Source of the DNA: Tubulanus polymorphus
Taxonomy: Eukaryota > Nemertea > Palaeonemertea > Tubulaniformes > Tubulanidae
Reading direction: 5' to 3'
Length of the DNA: 64,000 nucleotides
NCBI RefSeq assembly: GCF_964204645.1
Contig: NW_027437458.1
Coordinates: 34,001-98,000 of the forward strand
The notes under the pieces were generated by a model, which worked only from the letters and a program-made list of their open reading frames with translations, searched no databases and was not told where the DNA came from. Positions within the stretch are counted from its first letter, which is position 1. Each line of letters starts with the position of its first letter. Both the position numbers and the translations under genes were made by a program. This document shows positions 1 to 11,482 of this stretch, one piece after another.

Positions 1-260
1 TTCGTTCAATCGAACAGAATTGTTTTCATTCAAACATTCGTTCGAAAAAAATTGTTTTCGCTCAACCAAATTTTTTGCCGGGACAAAAAGTTCTTCATTT
101 CAACAATGACATAGCTTTTTATTCGAACACATTTTTTGTTAGAATGAAGAAAAGTTTTGGTTCAAAAGAAAAGCGTATTGTTCCATCAAACAGAATAGTT
201 TTCATTCGAACAAGATTTTCTTGTTGGAACAGTAAGTTTTTTGGTCGAATGGCGTGTTAA
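1..260. repeat. Degenerate TTCGAACA-type low-complexity repeat
   Basis: The stretch repeats loose variants of TTCGTTCGAAC, TTTTCATTC and related words, spaced roughly 25-40 bp apart. It has no convincing reading frame. Bases 261-897 after it hold nothing I recognise. Confidence 0.45.
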
Positions 261-897
261 GGTGGTTTTGGAAATTTACACATGTAAAAATTCAATGCTA
301 TTTTGCGGCGGAAGAACTTTATATTGCCAAGATCTGACGCTTTGTTCGGTAGTTATGGGCTTTCAAAGATGAAACCCCCCTAAAATCTTTGTTATGTATT
401 ATTTGTGTTAGCCCGGTTTTGACATCCATCATGACGTCATAACATGAACAAGGTGGATCAGCTGGTGCGCGTTATTTCACAAACAGAATGGCGGCACGAT
501 TGAATAGGTTGATATTCATCATTTCTAGCGTGAATACTGATATTTAAGAGGTATGATATAACGATTTATTTTGTGCGATGTGTACGATGATTCATCTAGT
601 TTTGATATCCCGCGTGTAAGGTAATGTTGCATCAAGATATCTGACGAAAATGTGGTTACAAAATGCGGAAATTTACTTCTGTGTTCGCCACGCGGCTGAT
701 TAACTGATAGCATCGATGAGTCTGATATTTACATGACTGGAATACATGTTTTATCATCATTAATTGACGTATTTCTATTAACGTTCGCATTAGCAATCTG
801 TTTTGTGTCACCCTGATATAATTTGCGTATTTCATAATCATATAGATCTACAATGTCATATCGATCAGTTCATAACATTTCATAGCTCTACTACATA

Positions 898-906
898 TTA
901 ATAATG

Positions 907-963
<57 letters not shown>

Positions 964-981
964 GTAATAGTAATAATAATA
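898..981. repeat. (TAA)n microsatellite
   Basis: About 80 bp of nearly pure AAT/TAA trinucleotides, with a few TAG and TGA interruptions at both ends. The opposite strand reads as a long leucine run, which is an artefact of the repeat. Confidence 0.95.
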
Positions 982-1097
982 TAATATAACTTATGACTAT
1001 AGTGTCAATATGTGCTTTAAGGTCATAATCAACATGTGACATTACTCAATATGTTTTCACAATAATTAGCTATAGTCAGTCCTCATCGATAATTAAT

Positions 1098-1363
1098 TAA
1101 TGTCTCTCAAACGTGTCACTAGGTGTTTGTTTGTGAGTCCTGATGTCTACAACTTGTCTGACACCTAGTTCTCACATTATACTCATGATTCTGTATATAA
1201 AGACTATGTAAAGCTATGATAATCATTCTCATTCCGGGATGCAATAAAGATTGTACATATAAGGTTTAACTGCCTTGTTGTTCCTGATGGATGGAATCCT
1301 GTACCGCTGGTGTAAATGCTAGTTCCCCAGCCAGCCTGCCGATACAACAACCAGCCGGTTACA
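1098..1363 (+). mobile_element. LTR-like segment, probably solo or truncated
   Basis: A TATATAA box lies at 1194-1200 and an AATAAA signal about 45 bp later at 1243-1248. The block ends in CCGGTTACA, followed at once by TTTGGAGCCTG, which looks like the start of a primer-binding site. That order (TATA, polyadenylation signal, CA end, primer site) is the layout of a retrovirus-like LTR. No coding domain follows, and 1364-2025 holds nothing I can identify. The left border is uncertain. A host promoter plus poly(A) signal is a weaker alternative. Confidence 0.45.
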
Positions 1364-2025
1364 TTTGGAGCCTGATTATTAGTATTAGTTTGTTAACTGC
1401 GGCACAGTGATGAGCGTTTGCGTTTGTAACAGTAGTGTACAATCGCGTAGACAATATCGCCTTATAGTCCTGCGTTCACTGCGTGTTTGTATCAACTATC
1501 AAGTAACAACAATTTGTCTGAGTGAAAATGTAAGCTACGTAAAACAATCCTATCGTGAAATAATTTAAAATCATGTCAGTCGATAAACTTTGTTTCGTCA
1601 GTAACCGGCACTGGCCTCAAATTTGAAGACCTTCTGTCCTGATTGGTCCGTATGATTATGAAAAACCTCCGATGAAACCCAGGCTTTCGCCAAGTTTGTA
1701 CCGTATCTTATCAGGTCACTCATAGTTTTAGTTGTTTTAATTTACGTCATTCCAATAAGCAAGTTCATATAATCATTCAGTAAACAGAGTTGAGATATAG
1801 AAAATGTGTCCCATCAGTCACATTTTAATAGAATTAGCAACAATTTCTTTTAAAATTGGCATTGTAGACAAAATTGAGGCTAGATTGACTGAAATTCCGG
1901 ATGTTGATAGAACTCCTTGTTCCTGTAGAATATGCCTGGAGTCAATAAGTCATTGTTATATATGAGGCACCACATTTTTACAACCTTATCCTTGATATCA
2001 ATGATGAAATGTATTTAATGGTATT

Positions 2026-2213
2026 TTTGATCAGCCAATTATGATGCAATTGGCGGCCATCTTGTGTCATCGGTACTCATTCGTAAGTGGGAAAAAGTTT
2101 GGGGGCGTCGAATAGTAGAATAACTTAGTATTTCCTTATCATATTGGTACCTAGGCATATTTTGCTACCATGATCAATTACAAAGTTGCAGCTCATGACA
2201 TGTTCTATGAATG
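2026..2213 (+). mobile_element. ACTTGGG-family element, internal fragment
   Basis: The block from the GATCAGCCAATTATG region through the GTAGCTCATGACATG word matches the middle of the complete copies at 4507-5755 and 8219-9473. Both termini are missing. Confidence 0.8.
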
Positions 2214-2479
2214 TGCATTATTGGTTCCGGGCTGGACGGTATTTTGCGAAAAAATTGTTGAAAAGGGCACTTGACAAATTTAAGTGGTTGCATGTGCCGC
2301 AGGTGCGACCCCTTGTATCTGCCCCTGCTCTAATCCTACTGTTGTTGAGCAGCTCAACAATAGTAGGATTTTTTTTCTTAAATACTGCCATTTCATTATA
2401 GCCTCAACCAATTAGTAAGGTCTTGCGGTTTGGTAGATGTGATAAGTTGAAAATTGCCTACACATACATCGCACCAGTA

Positions 2480-2644
2480 ATGGAGTCAACTGATGTCCCA
2501 TCTACAAATGAAAGACTGGACCCTGTCAACAATGCAAGTGGACGAATTTTACAGATACCATTTATGATACCAACATCGTCAGGAGTCGCAACGATAAATT
2601 TATTGCAGGATATGACAAAATATCAGAGTCATGATAATAACACG
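2480..2644 (+). CDS. Host gene, candidate first coding exon
   Basis: An open frame of 55 codons runs from an ATG with a purine at -3 and G at +4 to the donor ACG|GTATGT, ending in phase 0. The peptide is polar, rich in Asn, Ser and Thr, and is neither low complexity nor transposon-like. It joins in phase with the next exon at 11404. The frame is also open for some codons upstream, so a start further 5', or an acceptor just before the ATG (CACCAG|TA), cannot be ruled out. I recognise no domain. The call rests on the chain of phase-matched exons, not on homology. Confidence 0.5.
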
Positions 2645-2745
2645 GTATGTATGCTATTTCTGCATTGAAAATGGGCTATGTTTCCCCGTAGAGTGCCCAT
2701 TGAAACATGTTTTTAAAGGAACCCTGATTTAGGACACCATGTAAG

Positions 2746-3190
2746 CGGCGTCTGTAGCTCAGTGTGATAAGGCGTGATGCTGTTGCATCCACTTTTCAGG
2801 GATGAAAATCTTCCGACCATAGACGGATTTCCGACCTTTTCTAACATTTTCTTTATTCCTGAGAACAGAGTGAATCACCTCAATCGCAGGGGTCACATAG
2901 GAGCGCTCCGTAGTTAGGAGTGCTCCTTAAGCATTGGCATTTGTTAGCACAACTGTGGAGTCGGAGAAACCAATATGGCGTCTCTTTCAAAAAGCGGCTC
3001 TAATTCAGGCCCAAACTATTAACATTTTGACCAAAAAGAAGTAAGTTTTTTGGCTAAAAGTTACTGATTTTTGTTCCCAAAAAAAATTATTATTTTTTAA
3101 AAATATTTGCCGACTTTTTCAAAATTTCATTCCTGACTTTTAGTGCTACGTTACAAGTGGGTTTGAGTCCTGCTGGCTGCTTGAAATGTG
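2746..3190 (+). mobile_element. tRNA-derived SINE, interrupted
   Basis: The sequence starts with a tRNA-like head: TAGCTCAGTGTG (A box) at about 2754. A B box, GGTTTGAGTCC, lies at about 3160. The two boxes are about 400 bp apart because a 339-bp element sits in the anticodon-arm region (next entry). With that piece set aside, the A-B spacing is normal for a tRNA. Bases 3191-3279 may be the SINE body. Confidence 0.6.
2797..3135. mobile_element. hAT-like MITE inside the SINE
   Basis: The ends are inverted: CAGGGATGAAA on the left and TTTCATTCCTG on the right. ACTTTT flanks both sides (2791-2796 and 3136-3141) as a target duplication of at least 6 bp. A CAGGG start is typical of hAT elements. 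There is no coding capacity. Confidence 0.6.
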
Positions 3191-3279
3191 CGGTCAACAC
3201 TTCAAAGCCCGTCCTGTCTTGAGGTTAAATGAACAACCCAATAGGGTTAGTCTCAGGAAACCAAGATCCAAACGACGTA

Positions 3280-3342
3280 AAGTTGTAGCTCATGACATCT
3301 TCTATGATTGTGGTGAGTTTTAAGGACATAAGTTATTCTATA
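3280..3342 (+). mobile_element. ACTTGGG-family element, left remnant split by the pogo element
   Basis: Matches the internal 154-bp repeat unit (GTAGCTCATGACAT, then GTGAGTTTTAAGGACATAAG). It continues, without loss, at 11054 on the far side of the pogo element. The TA at 3341-3342 is one copy of that element's target duplication. Confidence 0.85.
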
Positions 3343-3611
3343 GGGGAGGGTGACCTGATTTCGGCACAGTAAATTTTTACGGCAATTTTCTATCTGAATT
3401 ATATGCAATTCATGATAGATAATCACTTACTGGATGTCCATATCATTCAGAGACCATAACATCAGTTTAATGCCTAAATATTGTTACTCCCGGTCAAGCT
3501 TTTAAAAAGTTATGAGGATTCGACAAAATCGGGCGATCTTTTTAAATTTTTGACCTGAATTCGGCACTGTATTCCCTAAATTCGGCACCGCGTACCTGAC
3601 TTCGGCAGTGT
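3343..3611. repeat. Left TIR and subterminal repeats of the pogo element
   Basis: After the TIR, the word CTGAATTCGGCAC or a close variant recurs at about 3552, 3580 and 3598. The same word is clustered near the right end (10581-10655 and 11008-11040). Repeated subterminal words like this are usually transposase-binding sites, which is inference here. Confidence 0.7.
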
Positions 3612-4506
3612 GTTTAAAATTGATCTTCATACAGATTACAGGGCCTGTATCGGCTTTTCTTGGAAAAAGTAAGGCTCCGTAATCTGTATTATGTTTATGT
3701 GCATATTAATGAGGTGCCTTAAATTGAATTGAAAACTTATACATAATCAGATGAAACGGTGATGTTTCAGCGTATAATTTTCAATGTAAATTGGCACTTA
3801 GCCAGCCAGTCAGCTGTTCCGTACTGGTTTTCACTGTGTTAAAATTCTAACTTTGAAAGCTTCATCACAGTGTTGAATTGGTAATGTTCAGCATTTTGAA
3901 AGTAATGTGGGCCTGTAAGGCGAAGTTTCTTAGGGGAGGAATGGACTTCTGGAACGAAGACAACGCAGCAAGAGAACTGAAACTTAAGCTTGTATTGTAC
4001 AGCCTGTTAATTCATGGTAAGTAGTAGATGCTTTTGATCGACACTTGTACAACAAAATCAGAGAGTTTCCATCCAATCATGTCTATTGCGTCATTGAAAT
4101 TTGCTAAAAGTGAACAAATTTTATTCGTTCAATTCGTAACAATGATATATTTAATAACAATTTTTCAAATAAATTTTCTCAGCAGGCCTATTTCATTCAT
4201 AGAAACGAAAATTCAATTTTTTATTTAATAACAGAAAAAAATAACAAATCATAATAAAACTAATATTACTATACTAGGCCTAAATCATATCAGGTCATTG
4301 CACAGAAAATGTCATTGGTGTTTTCGTACTCTCTACATTCATATGAAAGCTGGCATCGTTGATTGATGACGCGGGGCGGAGACAGCACCATAATGAACCC
4401 TGATACCGGGTGATCTTCAACGTCTTCGGTCCATACAAATAAATTTCTTCGCTGGAGCTGTTCCAAAAACTTGATCTGCAGCGAAGAGCTCTCCGGCAAC
4501 ATTTTT

Positions 4507-5755
4507 AGCCCACTTGGGACTTTAGTCCCAGCGGGCTATTGCGTTCACTTTTCGTCCGTCGTTCGTCCGTCCGTCCGTAGACGGAATCCAGTTATTTTGG
4601 GAAATTTTGAAGACGCTTCAAGGTAACGTCTTGATATTTGGGTTACACATGTATTTACCCTAGACACATCTTCAGCCCAAAAACTGGCCCTGTCAGAATC
4701 AAGATGGGCGACTGGCAGCCATTGTCAAAATCAGCACTTTTTACACATTTTTGAACTTTTTGAGGGAAATTTTGAAGACGCTTTGATCAATTACCTTGAT
4801 CTTTCGGATATATGTGAATCCCCCCAGGGCCCATGAACATAACAAAAATTGGGTCGGTCGGACTCAAGATGGCCGTCCTATGACCTTTTTAGTTCCCAAA
4901 AATGTTAATTTTGGTCCGAATTCTGAGTCCTGTAGCTTCCTACTGGTTTGCCATTACAAATTGTGATGGGTATTCTTTGGAAAGGGATGTTTTATACCGG
5001 AGACAGGTATTTTTCATCAGCCAATTATGACGCAATTGGCGGCCATCTTGGTGTCACCAGTACTCATTCGTAAGTGGGAAAAAGTTTTTCCACATTATAT
5101 TGATACCTACGCGTATTTTGCTACCACAATCAATTAGAAAGTTGTAGCTCATATTGTGTTCCATGATTGTGGTGAGTTTCAAGGTAATTGGATTTCGTAT
5201 ATGGCCACCAGGGGGCGTTGAATAATACAATATCTTAGCATTTCTTTATTATATTCGTACCTATGCATATTTTGTAACCACAATCAATTGGAAAGTTGTA
5301 GCTCATGACATCATCTATGATTGTTGCGAGTTTTAAGGACATAAGTTTTTCTATATGGTCACCAGGCATCGTTGAATAGTAGAATAACTTAGTATTTCCT
5401 TATTATATTGGTACCTAGGCATATTTTGTTACCATGATCAATTGCAAAGTTGTAGTTCATGACATGTTCTATGATTGTGGTGAGTTTCGAAGTCATTGGG
5501 TTTTGAATATGGTCACCAGAGGGCGTTGAATAGTAGAATGCCTTAGTGTTTCCATATTAAATTGGTAACGAGGCATATTTTGTTATCACAATCAATTACA
5601 AAATCGTAGCTGTTGACATGTTCTATGATTGTGGTGAGTTTCAAGGTCATTGGTTTTTGTAAATGGTCACTAGGGGGCATTAAATGTTGAAATTGTTAGA
5701 TTGTTGAGCATTTGAAACCTCTTCCCAAGTGGGCATGGTGTCCCTGGACCCCTAG
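4507..5755 (+). mobile_element. ACTTGGG-family (helentron/HINE-like) element, complete copy
   Basis: Starts AGCCCACTTGGGACTTTAGT and ends with GGACCCCTAG. A subterminal inverted pair, GCCCACTTGGGA and TCCCAAGTGGGC, lies near the ends. The first 30 bp also fold back on themselves. The interior holds four copies of a 154-bp tandem repeat (GTAGCTCAT words at 5141, 5295, 5449 and 5603). The copy is preceded by TTTTT and followed by TTT, with no other target duplication. These traits fit non-autonomous helentron elements, which insert between T residues, end in CTRR and often hold internal minisatellites. There is no coding capacity. It lies in the 3' part of the pogo element. Confidence 0.75.
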
Positions 5756-6284
5756 TTTCGACCTGAAATGAACATTGCAGTCTAGTGTTACAGGATCAGC
5801 AAATCCTCTGTCAAGGCCCATCCATTCTTGTACTTACTATTCCAAAATAGAGGTGATTTTTTCCTCATTCGCTCTTTTGAGCAATTGCAACATAAGAATC
5901 AGCTCTGAAGATGTAAATTCAATAATAAGAATTATTTTGGGACTTCACTTTAATCCTTCCAAGAACAATAACCCGGTACCGTTGAATCACAATCACGGTC
6001 TACTCGATCAAGGCTTCAGAACCATAGAATGTTATTTGGATTTTCTTAACTAATCATCTGTTTTGATCGTTTATTTACAGAGTACCTAGTTTGCAAAGGT
6101 TACCTTAGTTCCTGGTGTGTATCCTCTAACGATGGTATAGGGCTGCTTTTTTCAGCTGGGTCATCCGTCGATGTACTTGCCTTGTTGTGCTGGTGAGGAA
6201 GTAAGAACACTTAATTAAACATGAGAAAAATACAAAAAATCTTTAGAAATAAAGAAGTTTGACGTACATCAAGTCTACTCTCCA

Positions 6285-9200
6285 TTACTTCGATTGCTGG
6301 GCATGTCTTTTGTTTTTTGCAGGTGAAGTTTTCTGTAATGATGGAAGAAATATGCATGGTAAGTGCTGGGTAACAATCATTAGGATACATCATAGCAATT
6401 TAACTTACCTTGGTGATGGTTTTTAATTTCTTATTTCGAGGTTCTTGTGACTTCTTCTCTTCTCGTAAACACTTTTCAACGTATGCTTCATCCGATGTTA
6501 TAACGAAATAATTTGCAGTCGGCCTACAGGGTTTGGGTTGACAGGGTTTACGTGCTTCAGCTTGAGGGTATTTTAGAATATCGCTTAGTTTACTTGATCT
6601 TGAAGAGGTGTTATCAAATGGAAAGTAGGCCTAGTCACTTTGCTACAAAATAAAGATTTCACGGTCAGGACGGATGGATTTATTTTATTAAATCTATTCA
6701 CTTGTCACTCACCAATGATTTTTCTTTTAACCGCTTCCATGTCATATATAACGCATCACTTTTTAAATCGAACCCCTCTTGATATCTTTTGTCATACTAG
6801 GCCAGTTGTTGTTTTGTGAGAGTGCTCTCAATCACAGAAAGTGCTCTATCAGCTGGACAGGCTTTAGTGATACTCACTCCGGTTGCAAGATCCTGTAAAA
6901 CGATTTTGAATATATTCAAGGCCTATGAAATATCTTTATCTTTTGATATGATATTATTTCTCATCTCAGTCTTACATCAGTCATATCAGTCTGGTTATCG
7001 TTAATTTGTCCTACTACCTGGTTAATTTCAGTTTCTCCCACTATACTGTTGCATGAATTCATCTGAAAATGAAAATATTTTATTGCAACCAAACGTGAGG
7101 ACGGTAACATTTCTACATTCATGATTTTACCTCCTTGTTGATGTTTTCAGGTTGATGGAATTCGGGCATTCGGGCAGTCTAAAAACAAAATATGTAAGTA
7201 GTAATTGAAGGTTTTGGTTAGTTGTTGATTATCTGTCCCTACCAGTATTATAATTACCTCCATGATCAATGATTTCAGTTCATCAACTGTTGCTGAATGA
7301 ACATACGCATCAGTGGGAATTGCCAGGGGATTATATGGGTATAATCCAGTGGCCCTGAAACCGCTGACGACATTTCCCGGTGTCACTCCAGCCTCCCATG
7401 CTTGACGGAAAAGTCCAAAAAAATTCCTTTCCCAACTATGACTCCAGGATTATCTGCCATGAGTGTTGAGCAAGTGGAGTTCCAGGCCTTTTTTAGTGGC
7501 CCAAAAATAGTTCTGCAAATATTTTAATGGATAGAATTATATGCCATAATAATAAAACAAAGACAATAATTATACGGATAATTCATAACAAATGGTTTGT
7601 CACCTATCTAAAGGCTGGAGCCAATTGCTTGTGTGCGACGGAAGTTCGACGATCACTATTCTATTTTCTCTGGCTTTCTCTATTAGCTCAACAAAATTGT
7701 GACTATTGTGACCATCAACGATAAGAAGTTGTGGCCGTTCACTCCCAATAGCTTTAAGGAATGTTTCCTCAAACCAAAGTAGACCAATAACCTGTAAGAA
7801 AAAGTTACCGGGTATATTGATTGAAGTTTTTGTGCAGTAATTACCTATTCTTGGCATCACTCATGATCTCGACATTTCTCTTTTCAGGGGTATACCGGTA
7901 CATGAAAATATACACCTACTTGTTTCGTCCAACCACTGTCACTTGCACTGATGTTCCAATTCTTCGGCGCCCTCTCAACATCAAAAGTGACAGCCAGCCG
8001 GGTTTTTCCTTTCACCACAAAATGTGGGTTCAGGATTTGCCCGACTGCTGACGCGCAGCCAATCACTGTAACGAGCTCCTTATTTCCGCTCGATCTAGCA
8101 GGTACTGTCTTTACTCCACGCCTGAAATTAATAATCTTCAATTTGCATGAAATATATCAAAACTGAATGGCCTTAACCTTCATTTCATTTGATATCATGC
8201 TGATTTTTAGCCCACTTGGGACTTTAGTCCCAGCGGGCTATTGCGTTCACTTTTCGTGCGTCGTCCGTCCGTTCATCCGTCCGTAGACGGAATCCAGTTA
8301 TTTTGGGAAGTTTTGAAGACGCTTCATGGTAACGTCTTGATATTTGGGTTACACGTGTATCTACCCTAGACACATCTTCAGCCCAAAAACTGGCCCTGTC
8401 AGAATCAAGATGGCTGACTGGCAGCCATTGTTGTTCGCCAAAATCAGCACTTTTTACACATTTTTGAACTTTTTGAGGGAAATTTTAAAGACGCTTCGAT
8501 CAACTACCTTGATCTTTCGGATATATATGAATCCCCCCAGGGCCCATCAACGAAACAAAAATTGGGTCGGTCGGACTCAAGATGGCCATCCTATGACCTT
8601 TTTAGTGCCCAAAAATGTTAATTTTTGCCCCGAATTCTGAGCCCTGTAGCTTCCTACTGGTTTACCATTTCTCATTGCAATTTGTGATGGGTATTCTTTG
8701 GAAAGGGATGTTTTATACCTGAGACAGGTATTTTTCATCAGCCAATTATGACGCAATTGGCGGCCATCTTGGTGTCACCAGTACTCGTTCGTGAGTGGGA
8801 AAAAGTTTTTCCACATTATATTGATGCCTAAGCGTATTTTGCTACCACAATCAATTAGAAAGTTGTAGCTCATAACGTGTTCTATGATTGTGGTGAGTTT
8901 CAAGGTAATTGGATTTTGTATATGGCCACCAGGGGCGTTGAATAATACAATATCTTAGCATTTCTTTATTATATTCGTACCTATGCATTTTTTGTAACCA
9001 CAATCAATTGGAAAGTTGTAGCTCATGACATCATCTATGATTGTTGTTAGTTTGAAGGACATTAGTTTTTCTATATGGTCACCAGGGGGCGTTGAATAGT
9101 AGAATAACTTAGTGTTTCCTATTATATTGGTACCTAGGCATATTTTGTTACCATGATCAATTGCAAAGTTGTAGTTCATGACATGTTCTATGATTGTGGT

Positions 9201-10056
9201 GAGTTTCGAGGTCATTGGGTTTTGAATATGGTCACCAGGGGGCGTTGAATAGTAGAATAACTTAGTATTTCCATATTAAATTGGTAACGAGGCATATTTT
9301 GTTATCACAATCAATCGTAAATCGTAGCTGCTGACATGTTCTATGATTTTGGTGAGTTTCAAGGTCGTTGGTTTTTGTAAATGGTCACCAGGGGGCGTTG
9401 AATATTGAAATTGTTAGATTGTTGAGCATTTGAAACCATTTCCCAAGTGGGCATGGTGTCCCTGGACCCCTAGTTTACTATGACTTATGACTGAATTAAT
9501 ATTATTACCTTGCAACAACTTGCGGTGGAGAAAAATCCATTTGGAACCCGGACTCATCCATATTCCAAATATGGCGCGGCTGAAAATCATATCCGTCGAT
9601 GACACCGCGATATGAATGAAAAAACTTCATAACTCGAACAGGTTGCATGCCTGCCATTCTTACACTAGCAGTTGACTCCGGAGTCCTCAATGTTAAGTCT
9701 TGGTGGCGTTTCTGGAAACCTCTCCACCATTTCTCCGAAGGATTACCACCTAAAAATGGCTTTCCTTTTTTATCTGCAATTTTTCCAGCGTACCTTAACA
9801 ATGTTTGTTTATTGAACCCCATTCCCATCTGTGACCTTTTGCAGGCAAAGTCCACTAGCTCCCTCTCCTCTTCATGATTGAGTATCGTTTGTCCTCCTTT
9901 TTTTGCCCCCATTTCGATTCTTCCTTTGATTATATCTTGTAGTGTAGACCGAGGTACACCGAATTGTTTGGCAGCTGTCTTGATAGGCATACCACCATTT
10001 ATAGCATCGATAGCATTTGCTTTCTGATCGACAGAATACTGAAGATACCGTTTCAT
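6285..10056 (-). pseudogene. pogo/Jerky-type DDE transposase, nine exons, one stop and one frameshift
   Basis: Exons (minus strand) are 10056-9509, 8121-7920, 7791-7604, 7512-7258, 7178-7131, 7062-7018, 6892-6713, 6630-6409 and 6332-6285. All have GT/AG ends and compatible phases, giving about 578 codons. Exon 1 holds a Psq-type helix-turn-helix (about residues 5-50), a CENP-B-type DNA-binding domain, and the first catalytic Asp in IWNMDESGFQ. Exon 3 holds the second Asp ([10 protein letters not shown]) and the third (LQPLD). Exon 4 carries the family signature GFRATGLYPYNP. Exon 8 has the basic, TSDEA-containing C-terminal tail. Two defects are visible: a frameshift at a seven-T run near 7424 in exon 4, and an in-frame TAG at 6799-6797 in exon 7. 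Intron 1 contains a complete ACTTGGG-family element. The protein would cut and paste its own element. It may be inactive, or the defects may be assembly errors. Confidence 0.85.
8219..9473 (+). mobile_element. ACTTGGG-family element, complete copy in transposase intron 1
   Basis: Very similar to the copy at 4507-5755 and in the same orientation, with the same ends, the same four-unit internal repeat, and TTTTT/TTT flanks. It ends 35 bp from the intron-1 donor of the pogo transposase. The close match between the two copies points to activity after the pogo insertion. Confidence 0.8.
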
Positions 10057-10580
10057 CTGAAATTTGTTTCATTTAATTAGATGAAATGAAAATTTATTCA
10101 AAACTTTTGTCATTTATAATTGTCATGTCATTTTAGTTGCAATAAACATTCCATTAGAAAAATAAAGTTTGATCTCAATAGATAAATACTTCCATTCCTT
10201 GCAAAAATTGTCACTTTATATAGCTTCAAATAATATTGATGGAGGCCTTTGAAATTAAAATGCACATTTCAATAAATAAAATTATATTGATGATTAACGA
10301 ATTTTTAAACATTTAAAAAAATATTTTCTCATAATTGGATCAATAAAGTACGAATTGAATTGAATTTATTCATCGTTTCATTAAAAAAAGTTTTCAACTT
10401 TGATGTTGTATGTCTTAAGTTGTATATCGTTAGTTTATGCTGTCTGCTTGATTTGAGGATAAAGGATTGGATATATAGTCATTTTAGATTGTATTGATGC
10501 GTGGTAAGTGATAAATTTATTGAATTTAGTATGCCACCAGTATGGAAGTAAGATAGGAACATCATTTACCCAGTCAGTGT

Positions 10581-10608
10581 ACCTGAATTCGGCATGCCGA
10601 ATTCAGGT
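10581..10608. repeat. 28-bp perfect palindrome near the pogo 5' end
   Basis: Two copies of the subterminal word ACCTGAATTCGGCA meet head to head, giving a perfect 28-bp palindrome. It lies about 525 bp upstream of the transposase start and 440 bp from the right TIR. A likely dimer binding site for the transposase, or a regulatory site; this is inference. The rest of 10057-11007 holds AT-rich 5' sequence with nothing else I recognise. Confidence 0.75.
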
Positions 10609-11053
10609 TCTAGTTGCCGTATATTTTTGAAACCGAGTGCCGAATTCGTGTGCAAGTAGTAAAACGTATATTTTTGGCAGCTAATCAATCATTTAAGCGT
10701 AGAGTCGATAATTAAAGCTATTTTTTATCACTTAAGATTGTACTATGTACCCTCAATTTATATTTACGATCGTAGATGACGCCAAAAATAATACAAAACT
10801 AGGTCAAATCATAGTAAAAACGGCGACGGGTCAGCAGCTAGCAGAAGCGATTTCTTCGTCGTCATAAAAGGCACGATTAACATAAACTCCTCCCCCTAAC
10901 CAATCAAATTTCTTTAACATTCAGGTGTCAGGAATATGGCTTTTGACCTCAACCATTGATATACGATTTGCCATATTAGGTATCTCGTCAATTGACGTGT
11001 TTATAACTGTGCCGAATTCGGGTACGATGCCGAATTTAGGTCACCCTTCCCTA

Positions 11054-11297
11054 TGGTCACCAGGGGGCGCTGTATAGTAGAATAACTTTGTATTTCCATA
11101 TTAAATTGGTAACGAGGCATATTTTGTTATCACAATCAATTGAAAAATGGTACCTGCTGACAAATTTATGATTGTGGTGAGTTTCAAGGTCATTGGTTTT
11201 TGTAAATGGTCACCAGGGGCGCTGAATATTGAAATTGTTAGATAATTGAGAATCTGAAACCACTCCCCAAGTGGGCATGGTGCTCCTGGACCCCTAG
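11054..11297 (+). mobile_element. ACTTGGG-family element, right remnant split by the pogo element
   Basis: Continues the unit broken at 3342 (GGTCACCAGGGGGCG and onward) and runs to the family 3' end, CCCCTAG followed by TTT. It shares the CCCAAGTGGGCATGGTG subterminal word with the complete copies. Confidence 0.85.
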
Positions 11298-11403
11298 TTT
11301 GATCCCCACTTCGCCTTAAAAATGAAAAAAACGCAAAAAAGCAAAAGGTTGGGTATAGAGCCATTCTTATTCTTTTCTTATTTTCTTGGTGACACTTTTT
11401 CAG

Positions 11404-11482
11404 CTGATGAATAGTATGTACAATCGGAGTAGAGCACCTGATGATCTACAGTTTTTGACTCACTATACTGATAACTCTACAG
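11404..11482 (+). CDS. Host gene, candidate exon 2
   Basis: A 79-bp open exon lies between the acceptor TTTTTCAG and the donor ACAG|GTATGTAAG. It starts in phase 0, matching exon 1, and ends in phase 1, matching the exon at 45670 (and the candidate at 20303). The peptide is short and polar. It lies about 100 bp beyond the end of an ACTTGGG-family copy. Confidence comes from splice-site quality and phase; there is no recognisable domain. Confidence 0.5.

Larger units (their letters stand above)
3343..11051 (-). mobile_element. pogo/Jerky-family DNA transposon, full length with nested insertions
   Basis: Terminal inverted repeats of about 25 bp begin GGGGAGGGTGACCTGATTTC on the left and end GGTCACCCTTCCC on the right, with three or four mismatches. 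TA dinucleotides flank both ends (3341-3342 and 11052-11053), the target duplication of the Tc1/mariner-pogo superfamily. The element interrupts a repeat unit of an ACTTGGG-family copy, whose flanks join cleanly when it is removed. Without the two ACTTGGG copies nested in it, the element is about 5.2 kb. It carries one transposase gene on the minus strand. The 3' portion between the left TIR and the stop codon (3612-4506 and 5756-6284) holds nothing I can assign. Confidence 0.9.

Noticed and set aside
848-1042. Poly-leucine frame on the minus strand
   Set aside because: Translation of the (TAA)n microsatellite.
4290-4502. 70-codon minus-strand frame next to an ACTTGGG copy in the pogo 3' region
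   Set aside because: The transposase already ends in phase at 6285, and this frame has no recognisable motif or clear acceptor. A late alternative exon is not excluded.
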